64,000 nt of DNA. Source: Actinomycetospora sp. NBRC 106375 (lineage in GTDB: Bacteria; Actinomycetota; Actinomycetes; Mycobacteriales; Pseudonocardiaceae). Position 1 is the stretch's first letter. Each line of letters starts with the position of its first letter. Location of the stretch: contig NZ_BSTS01000022.1 of the NCBI RefSeq assembly GCF_030269665.1, positions 36,906 through 100,905 on the forward strand. Reading direction: 5' to 3'. Both the position numbers and the translations under genes were made by a program. The notes under the pieces are model-generated. The model was not told the DNA's origin. It saw nothing but the letters and a program-made list of their open reading frames with translations, and made no database searches. This document shows, piece after piece, positions 33,901-38,967 of this stretch.

Positions 33901-34582
33901 CGTCGGGGCTGCGCAGCGACGAGCAGAACACGGGCTCGGGCACGCCGCCGGCGTCCACGACCGCGTGGCACAGGCCGTCGACGAACGCCGTGTTCCCGGC
34001 CATGTGGTGCGCGCGGTAGTAGACGATCGCGACGCGGGGGCGCCCTTCCGTTGCAGCGAACGCGCCGTTCGTACGCGGAGAAGCAGCGAGTTCAACGGAG
34101 CACGCCGAGAGGGCGTTCGCTGCGTCCTCCGGGCTCTCCCAGCCGTCGAGCCGGCCCCAGGTCGGCATCTCGGCGGGCGGGTCGAAGCCGTGGCCGGTGA
34201 GCAGGACCGTGTCGGAGAGGAAGCGGTGGAGCTGGGTGAGGTTCTCCGACCCGCCCTGGGCGAGGTAGAGGTGCGCCTGGGTGGCGACGCCGACCGGGAC
34301 CGTCGACGACTCCATGAGCTGCGCGTCCGGGCTCTGCTCCCCCCCGAGCACGACGACCGGGCGGGGCTGCGACGGCGCCAGCAGCGCGTCCAGCCCGGCC
34401 TCCCACGCCTGGCGCCCGCCGAGCAGGCGCACGACGACGAGGTCGACGCCGTCGAGCAGGCCGGCGAGCTCGTCGACGTCCACGCGGGCGGGGTTGGCCC
34501 AGCGCCACTCCCCTTCCTGGCCCGGGGCGCTGGCCCGCGCCGAGCGCAGGTCGGTGTCCGAGGTCGAGAGCAGCAGGAGCAC
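30905..34582 (-). CDS. cobN: Cobaltochelatase subunit CobN
   Basis: 1225-residue large subunit of the ATP-dependent chelatase that inserts Co2+ into hydrogenobyrinic acid a,c-diamide in the aerobic B12 pathway. Conserved blocks include VAIVYYRAHHMAGN, GKHGNLEWLPGK, YPFLVNDPGEGTQAKRRAH, and the C-terminal MIATVRALTG and NPRWMAAMRRHGYKGA. The small subunits (CobS/CobT or ChlI/ChlD type) are not in the window. The GTG at 34580-34582 follows TGGAGG at a 5-nt spacing. Codons covering 34046-34123 (around residues 154-179) are strikingly A/T-ending and bounded by inverted repeats, an apparent in-frame insertion. It is divergent from cobG by only 71 bp, leaving no room for a cobalamin riboswitch. Confidence 0.93.
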   Translation of the reverse strand: MLLLLSTSDTDLRSARASAPGQEGEWRWANPARVDVDELAGLLDGVDLVVVRLLGGRQAWEAGLDALLAPSQPRPVVVLGGEQSPDAQLMESSTVPVGVATQAHLYLAQGGSENLTQLHRFLSDTVLLTGHGFDPPAEMPTWGRLDGWESPEDAANALSACSVELAASPRTNGAFAATEGRPRVAIVYYRAHHMAGNTAFVDGLCHAVVDAGGVPEPVFCSSLRSPDDDLVAVLRHADVLVTTVLAAGGSKPASASAGEDDESWDTGALAALDVPILQALCLTRTRDEWLGDDDGVSPLDAANQVAVPEFDGRIITVPFSFKETDADGLPVYVADPERAARVAGLAVSHGRLRHVPNAEKRIALVLSAYPTKHARIGNAVGLDTPASVVRLLATMQDRGYAIGDVPGLAEQDGDLLIRALIDAGGYDQDWLSEDQLAANPIRVSVDDYTRWFATLPDDFRAGVEEHWGPAPGEMFIDNSSGNDGAITVAALRRDNVVVMMQPPRGFGENPIAIYHDPDLPPSHHYLAAYRWLQSEFGAHALVHVGKHGNLEWLPGKTAALSASCAPDPILGDLPLVYPFLVNDPGEGTQAKRRAHATLVDHLVPPMARAESYGDLARLEQLLDEYASIQAMDPGKITAIRGQIWQLIQAAKLDSDLGVTDQPEDERFDDFVMHLDGWLCEIKDAQIRDGLHILGRAPEGQERVDMVLAVLRARQLWSGTQSLPGLREALGLAENEAPRTEVDRVEELAHSLVLGMEKRAWNVGDATDVTLEVLGAEHATVTDILTFAATEVVPRLDGTTGEIDGVLHALDGGHVKAGPSGSPLRGLVNVLPTGRNFYSIDPRAVPSRLAWETGQMLADSLLERYRADHDGEWPTSVGLSLWGTAAMRTSGDDIAEALALMGVRPVWDEASRRVTGLEVTPTEELGRPRVDVVLRISGFFRDAFPHVVATMDDAVQLVAALDEPAEDNFVAAHARADAGSGSSWQQATTRIFGSPPGAYGAGLLQAMDSREWRGDADLAEIYTTWGGHAYGRGRNGESAVEEMQAAYRRIAVAAKNIDTREHDIADSDDYYQYHGGMIATVRALTGAAPAAYVGDSTRPENVKTRSLIEETARVFRSRVVNPRWMAAMRRHGYKGAFEMAATVDYLFGWDATAGTVSDWMYGSLTENYVLDPENRAFLREANPWALHGMAERLLEAVDRGLWESPDPAMVEQIREAFLEAEGDAEG
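34046..34123 (-). repeat. In-frame inverted-repeat insertion inside cobN
   Basis: 78 nt (26 codons) where about ten codons end in A or T, against almost none on either side. GCAGCGAACGC (34053-34063) is perfectly inverted at 34113-34123, and CCGTTG (34048-34053) pairs with CAACGG (34093-34098). The encoded segment (about ACSVELAASPRTNGAFAATE) precedes the conserved RVAIVYYRAHH block. It looks like a small palindromic element that inserted without breaking the frame. Confidence 0.6.
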
Positions 34583-34640
34583 CGCGCCTCCAGGCGAGAA
34601 TGTCTGAACACCTAGATAGATGTTGAGAACGAGTCACGAC

Positions 34641-34646
34641 TACTGT
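34641..34646 (+). promoter_or_regulatory. -10 element (TACTGT) of the cobG-cobH-cobIJ operon
   Basis: TACTGT ends exactly 7 nt before the ATG at 34654, the spacing expected for a leaderless actinobacterial transcript. This decides for the ATG at 34654 over the GTG at 34645, which would overlap the promoter element. Confidence 0.6.
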
Positions 34647-34653
34647 GTCACGG

Positions 34654-35772
34654 ATGCCCGCGACCCGACGACGTGACGGTGACACACCGGTGCGCGCCCG
34701 GCCGGACGCGTGCCCCGGCGCCTGGCGCCGCCACGAGGCCGCCGACGGGGCGCTCGCGCGCTTCCGCCCGGTGGGCGGGGCGACCGGCGCCGCCGAGCTC
34801 CGCCTGCTCGCCGCCGCCGCCGACACCGGTCCGCTCGAGCTGACCTCGCGCGGATCGTGGCAGGTGCGGGGCCTCTCGGGCCAGGGTGCCGACGATCTCG
34901 CCGACGATCTCTCGCGGGTCGGCGGGGACGCGCCGCTGCTCGACGACCTCGGCCGCGACGTTCCCTGCAGCGTGGTCGCCTCGCCCCGCTCGCCGGCCGT
35001 GGACGCCGCGGCCCGCGCGATCGCCGACGCGCTGCGCGGTCGCACCGACGTCCCCGGCCGCCTGCTGATCGCCGTGGACGACGGGTCGGGCGACGTGCTC
35101 GGGCTCGACGCCGACGTGACGGTCGTCCTCGGCGGGGTCCTGCACCTCGCCGGCGAGCCCACCGACCGCACCGGCGACCCCGCCGCGCTGGCCCTCGCCG
35201 CGATCGAGGCCTTCCTCGCGGTGCGGTGCGACGCCTGGCGGGTGGCGGAGGTCGGCGCCGACCGGGTCCGCGAGGCGGTTACTGGCTGGTATCGCTCGCC
35301 TGGCGAGCGATACCAGCCAGTAACCGCTGACGCCGACCCCGTGCTCGACGCCGACCCCGTGCTCGAGGTGCTGCCCCGGCTCGGCGAGGTCAGCCGGGAC
35401 GCCGCCGGGGTGCTCGCCGACCTCGTCGACGAGGGCGCGACACTACGGGTCACGCCGTGGCGCACGGTCGTCCTGCGCGACGCCCCCGCGGATGCCCGCG
35501 CGCGACTCGACGGTCTCGTCGAGACCGGACCGTCGCCGTGGTCGACGCTCTCGGCGTGCGTCGGCGCGCCGCGCTGCGCCAAGGCGCACACCGACGTCCG
35601 GGGCGATCTCACCCGCGCCATCGCCCGCGGGCAGGCGGGGGGTCTGCTCCCGGCGCACTGGGTCGGCTGCGAGCGTGCCTGCGGGACGCCGGCCGGCCCC
35701 GTCGCCGTGGTGGAGGGCACGCCCTCCGGTGTCTACCGCACGGTCGTCCGAGCAGGGAGGGTGAGCCGGTGA
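34654..35772 (+). CDS. cobG: Precorrin-3B synthase CobG
   Basis: 372 residues. Uses O2, a [4Fe-4S] cluster and non-heme iron to convert precorrin-3A to precorrin-3B, the step that prepares ring contraction. It belongs to the nitrite/sulfite reductase half-domain family: the N-terminal ferredoxin-like part has LELTSRGSWQVRGL, and the cluster ligands are in CVGAPRC (about 296-302) and CERAC (about 334-338). A 53-bp near-perfect palindrome at 35275-35327 encodes VTGWYRSPGERYQPVT, immediately followed by an 18-bp tandem duplication, so about 25 residues are probably a recent insertion. It heads the operon; the GTGA overlap with cobH implies coupling. Confidence 0.9.
   Translation: MPATRRRDGDTPVRARPDACPGAWRRHEAADGALARFRPVGGATGAAELRLLAAAADTGPLELTSRGSWQVRGLSGQGADDLADDLSRVGGDAPLLDDLGRDVPCSVVASPRSPAVDAAARAIADALRGRTDVPGRLLIAVDDGSGDVLGLDADVTVVLGGVLHLAGEPTDRTGDPAALALAAIEAFLAVRCDAWRVAEVGADRVREAVTGWYRSPGERYQPVTADADPVLDADPVLEVLPRLGEVSRDAAGVLADLVDEGATLRVTPWRTVVLRDAPADARARLDGLVETGPSPWSTLSACVGAPRCAKAHTDVRGDLTRAIARGQAGGLLPAHWVGCERACGTPAGPVAVVEGTPSGVYRTVVRAGRVSR
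35275..35327. repeat. 53-bp palindrome inside cobG
   Basis: Two perfectly complementary 26-bp arms (35275-35300 and 35302-35327) around a single T at 35301. It is in frame and contains no stop, so cobG reads through it. A hairpin this long in mRNA would be very stable. Confidence 0.95.
35329..35364 (+). repeat. 18-bp tandem duplication next to the cobG palindrome
   Basis: GACGCCGACCCCGTGCTC occurs twice without interruption (35329-35346 and 35347-35364), encoding DADPVL twice. It starts 2 nt beyond the palindrome, which may point to replication slippage or a duplicated insertion site. Confidence 0.95.
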
Positions 35773-36425
35773 GCGCCGGTCCCACGACGTCGTCCGTCCC
35801 GGCGTACATCGCCGACGGGCCGGAGATCTACCGCCGCTCCTTCGCGATCATCCGCGCCGAGGCGGATCTCGCGCACCTCCCCGACGACGCCCACGACGTC
35901 GTCATCCGCATGATCCACTCGTGCGGGATGGTCGACCTCGCCGGCGACACCGAGGTCTCCCCCGGCGCGATCGCCGCGGCGCAGCGGGCGCTGCGCGCGG
36001 GCGCCCCGGTGCTCTGCGACGCCGAGATGGTCGCCAGCGGGATCACCCGCCGCTTCCTGCCTGCCGGCAACGACGTCGTCTGCACGCTGAACGAGCCCCG
36101 CGTGCCCGACCTCGCCGCCGCGCAGGGCACCACGCGCAGCGCCGCCGCGCTCGAGCTGTGGCGCGAGCACCTCGACGGCGCCGTCGTCGCCATCGGCAAC
36201 GCGCCGACCGCCCTGTTCCGGCTGCTGGAGATGATCGAGCAGGGCGCGCCGCGGCCCGCCGTCGTGCTCGGGCTGCCCGTCGGGTTCGTCGGGGCGATGG
36301 AGTCGAAGGCGGCGCTCGTCGGGCACCCGTCCCGCCTCGAGCACGTCGTCGTCCACGGCCGGCGCGGCGGGTCGGCGCTGACGGTCGGCGCCGTGAACGC
36401 GCTGGCGCTCGGGACCACCGGATGA
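35769..36425 (+). CDS. cobH: Precorrin-8X methylmutase CobH
   Basis: 218 residues. Moves the C11 methyl group to C12, turning precorrin-8X into hydrogenobyrinic acid. MIHSCGMVDLA holds the catalytic His; CDAEMVASGITRRFLPAGNDVVC and AIGNAPTALFRLLEMIE are the conserved blocks, and VVLGLPVGFVGAMESK closes the active site. GTG at 35769-35771 overlaps the cobG stop as GTGA; the stop overlaps the cobIJ start as ATGA. Confidence 0.95.
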   Translation: MSAGPTTSSVPAYIADGPEIYRRSFAIIRAEADLAHLPDDAHDVVIRMIHSCGMVDLAGDTEVSPGAIAAAQRALRAGAPVLCDAEMVASGITRRFLPAGNDVVCTLNEPRVPDLAAAQGTTRSAAALELWREHLDGAVVAIGNAPTALFRLLEMIEQGAPRPAVVLGLPVGFVGAMESKAALVGHPSRLEHVVVHGRRGGSALTVGAVNALALGTTG

Positions 36426-37918
36426 CCGGGACCCTCTACGGCGTCGGGGTCGGCCCCGGCGACCCGTCGCTGATGACGGTGCGTGCCGTCGACCTCGTGC
36501 GCGGCGCCGACGTCGTCGCCTACCACTGCGCGCGCCACGGCCGCTCGCACGCGCGCTCGATCGTCGCGCAGTACCTCGGCACGCAGGTCGAGGAGCAGCT
36601 CACCTACCCCGTCACGACGGAGTCGACCGACGACTACCAGGGCGCCCTCGACGCGTTCTACGCCGAGGCCGCGGCCCGCCTCGCCGCGCACCTCGACGCC
36701 GGCCGCGACGTCGTCGTGATCGCCGAGGGCGACCCGTTCTTCTACGGCTCGTACATGCACCTCCACAAGCGGCTGGCCGACCGCTACCCCACCGAGGTCG
36801 TGCCCGGCGTGACCTCGGTGGCCGCCGCGGCCGCGTCGCTGGGGCGGCCGCTGGTCGAGCGGGACGAGGTGCTCACCGTCCTGCCCGGCACGCTGCCGCC
36901 CGACGAGCTGGCCGCCCGCCTCGCCGACACCGACGCCGCGGCGGTGATGAAGCTCGGGCGCACGTTCACGAACGTCCGCGCCGCGCTCGCGACCGCGGGC
37001 CGGCTCGAGGAGGCGTGCTACGTCGAGCGGGCCTCGACCGGCGCGGAGCGCACCGCGCCGCTCGCCGACGTCGACCCGGCGTCGGTCCCGTACTTCTCGG
37101 TCGGCGTGGTCCCGTCGCGGGTGCACGCCGACACGACCCCGGCCGCCCGCGCGGAGACCGCGTCGGCGATGGCCGGACACCTCGGCGAGGTCGTGGTCGT
37201 CGGTCTCGGTCCGGGCGCCCGCGACCGCCTCACGCCCGAGGCCTCGGCCGCCCTGGGGGCCGCCGACGACGTCGTCGGCTACGCGACCTACACCGCGCGC
37301 GTCGCCCCGAACCCGCGGCAGCGGGTGCACGCCTCGGACAACCGCGTCGAGTCCGAGCGGGCCGCGTTCGCCCTCGACCTGGCCCGCGGCGGGCGGCGGG
37401 TGGCGGTCGTGTCCTCGGGTGACCCGGGGGTGTTCGCGATGGCCTCGGCGGTGGTCGAGGTCGCCGCGGCCGACTACCCCGACGTGCCGGTCCGGGTGGT
37501 GCCCGGGGTGTCGGCGGCGCAGGCCGTGGCCGCCCGCGTCGGCGCCCCGCTGGGCCACGACTACGCGATGATCTCGCTGTCCGACCGGCTCAAGCCGTGG
37601 GACGTCGTCGAGCGCCGGCTCGCGGCGGTGGCCGACGCCGACATGGCCGTCGCGCTGTACAACCCGGCGTCGCGGTCGCGGACCTGGCAGGTGGAGACGG
37701 CCCGCGACGTGCTGCTGAAGTACCGCGACCCGTCGACGCCCGTGGTGATCGGCCGGGACGTCGACGGGCCCGAGGAGACCGTGCGCGTGGTGCGCCTGGC
37801 CGACCTCGAGCCGGGCGAGGTCGACATGCGCACGCTGCTGATCGTGGGGTCGTCGAGCACGCAGTGGCCCGCCGTCGGGACCGTCTTCACGCCGCGGCGC
37901 CACGACGGGCCCCGGTAG
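36422..37918 (+). CDS. cobIJ: CobI-CobJ fusion: precorrin-2 C20- and precorrin-3B C17-methyltransferase
   Basis: 498 residues joining two SAM-dependent tetrapyrrole methylases. CobI (1-about 245) begins GVGVGPGDPSLMTVRAVDL and contains IAEGDPFFYGSYMHL; CobJ (about 255-498) begins VVVVGLGPGARDRLTPEA and contains VVSSGDPGVFAMASAV and HDYAMISLSDRLKPW. CobI methylates C20 and CobJ methylates C17 with ring contraction. The fused form is known from other actinobacteria such as mycobacteria. It is the last gene of the leaderless cobGH-IJ operon; the stop is 1 nt from that of the convergent small gene. Confidence 0.95.
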   Translation: MTGTLYGVGVGPGDPSLMTVRAVDLVRGADVVAYHCARHGRSHARSIVAQYLGTQVEEQLTYPVTTESTDDYQGALDAFYAEAAARLAAHLDAGRDVVVIAEGDPFFYGSYMHLHKRLADRYPTEVVPGVTSVAAAAASLGRPLVERDEVLTVLPGTLPPDELAARLADTDAAAVMKLGRTFTNVRAALATAGRLEEACYVERASTGAERTAPLADVDPASVPYFSVGVVPSRVHADTTPAARAETASAMAGHLGEVVVVGLGPGARDRLTPEASAALGAADDVVGYATYTARVAPNPRQRVHASDNRVESERAAFALDLARGGRRVAVVSSGDPGVFAMASAVVEVAAADYPDVPVRVVPGVSAAQAVAARVGAPLGHDYAMISLSDRLKPWDVVERRLAAVADADMAVALYNPASRSRTWQVETARDVLLKYRDPSTPVVIGRDVDGPEETVRVVRLADLEPGEVDMRTLLIVGSSSTQWPAVGTVFTPRRHDGPR

Positions 37919-37919
37919 C

Positions 37920-38105
37920 TCAGTCCCCCTCGAGCGGCACCCAGTTCCACGTCTCGTCGGCCCGGTCGCGCCCGACCAGCCGCCCGCACGTCGGACAGAA
38001 CAGCTCGTAGGCCGCCATGTACTCGTTGCCGGTGTCGTACCCGCTCACGACCCAGCTGTGCTGGCGTCCGCCGAGACACAGCCAGCGTTCGTCATCGTCG
38101 CTCAC
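37920..38105 (-). CDS. Small CPTC-containing protein
   Basis: Unrecognised 61-residue acidic protein: MSDDDERWLCLGGRQHSWVV at the start, CPTCGRLVGRD in the middle and WNWVPLEGD at the end. The CxxC pair plus the earlier Cys and His could bind zinc. GTG start at 38103-38105. It lies between convergent cobIJ and the ABM-like gene (13 nt downstream of it? its start is 14 nt from that gene's stop on the same strand), so it may be the third gene of the VOC/ABM transcript. Confidence 0.6.
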   Translation of the reverse strand: MSDDDERWLCLGGRQHSWVVSGYDTGNEYMAAYELFCPTCGRLVGRDRADETWNWVPLEGD

Positions 38106-38118
38106 CCGGGTGATCGTG

Positions 38119-38409
38119 TCAGGCCACCTGGGTCAGCGTCGCGGACTCGGCCGGGCGGGTCTCCCACTGGCCCATGGGGAGGTCGCCGACCGTGGCGAAC
38201 AGCTCGCCCATCCCGGCCCGCATCGCCTCGGCCGACGCCCAGACCGACAGGGCGACGATCCGCGAGCCGTCGGGCTCCTCGAAGGCCCCGATCTCGTCGA
38301 GACCCGCGATGCGGGTGGACGTCTCGCGGATGACGGCCATCGCGGCGAGCATGTCCGCGCGGTGCTCGGGCTTGGGGTGGTGGACGACCTGGAACAGGAC
38401 GCGGGTCAC
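38119..38409 (-). CDS. Antibiotic-biosynthesis-monooxygenase-like dimeric alpha/beta-barrel protein
   Basis: 96 residues. VTRVLFQVVHHPKPEHRADM, then ETSTRIAGLDEIGAFEEPDG and a VALSVWASAEAMRAGM strand-helix resemble the ABM/dimeric ferredoxin-like fold. The function is unknown; it could be a cofactor-free oxygenase. The GTG at 38407-38409 is behind GAGGAG at a 5-nt spacing. An in-frame GTG at 38518-38520 overlapping the VOC stop (GTGA) would add 37 Ala/Arg-rich residues; I prefer the shorter form on ribosome-binding-site and domain grounds. Confidence 0.65.
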   Translation of the reverse strand: MTRVLFQVVHHPKPEHRADMLAAMAVIRETSTRIAGLDEIGAFEEPDGSRIVALSVWASAEAMRAGMGELFATVGDLPMGQWETRPAESATLTQVA

Positions 38410-38516
38410 GGGGACTCCTCGGGGTTCGACGGCGGCGGCGTGCACGAGGCCGCGGGCGTGCTCGAGCGCCGCGCCCCACAGCGCGGTGAGGACGCGGCGC
38501 CCGGAGAGTCCCGTCG

Positions 38517-38873
38517 TCACGCCCAGAGCCCCACGGGGTTCCCGTCGGGGTCGGCGACGACGGCGATGCGCCCGTAGTCGCCGGGCAGGTCCATCGGCGG
38601 GGCGAGGGTGTCGGCACCCAGCTCGCCGGCGCGCGCGAGGCCGGCCTCGAGGTCGTCGACGCGGACGTAGAACTTGACGCCGGTGTCGCCCGGCGCCTGG
38701 GAGGGACCGATGCCGCCGCCGATGGCGTCGGCGCCCGCCCCGGTGTCGACCATCGCGTAGCCGTCCATCGCCGGGTCGGGCTCGGCCGACCACCCGAACA
38801 TCGCGGTGTAGAAGTCCCGGATCTTCTCCGGGGCCGTGCTGGTGATCTCGAAGAACGCGACGGGACCGCCCAT
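38517..38873 (-). CDS. VOC-family (glyoxalase/bleomycin-resistance fold) protein
   Basis: 118 residues with two beta-alpha-beta-beta-beta modules: VAFFEITSTAPEKIRDFYTA and VKFYVRVDDLEAGLARAGEL, ending DPDGNPVGLWA, the usual VOC C-terminus. Members bind divalent metals and act as isomerases, dioxygenases or drug-binding proteins; the substrate cannot be told. GAGGAGG precedes the ATG at 38871-38873. It is the first gene behind a consensus promoter at 38908-38936. Confidence 0.85.
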   Translation of the reverse strand: MGGPVAFFEITSTAPEKIRDFYTAMFGWSAEPDPAMDGYAMVDTGAGADAIGGGIGPSQAPGDTGVKFYVRVDDLEAGLARAGELGADTLAPPMDLPGDYGRIAVVADPDGNPVGLWA

Positions 38874-38907
38874 GGTGACCTCCTCGTCGGGAAGGGGAAC
38901 GCCGTCA

Positions 38908-38936
38908 AGGTTAGTTCTCACTTCCGTTAGTGTCAA
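38908..38936 (-). promoter_or_regulatory. Consensus promoter of the VOC/ABM operon
   Basis: Minus-strand -35 TTGACA (38931-38936), 17-bp spacer, -10 TAACCT (38908-38913). Two CTAAC direct repeats, 11 bp apart, lie in the spacer and -10, a possible regulator site. The start codon is about 35 nt downstream of the expected TSS. Confidence 0.7.
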
Positions 38937-38967
38937 CGCACAGAGTGGCGACGGGCATACTGACGCC

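Noticed and set aside
34583..34653. Cobalamin riboswitch between cobN and cobG.
   Set aside because: Only 71 bp separate the divergent starts and no B12-box-like sequence is seen; a riboswitch needs about 200 nt.
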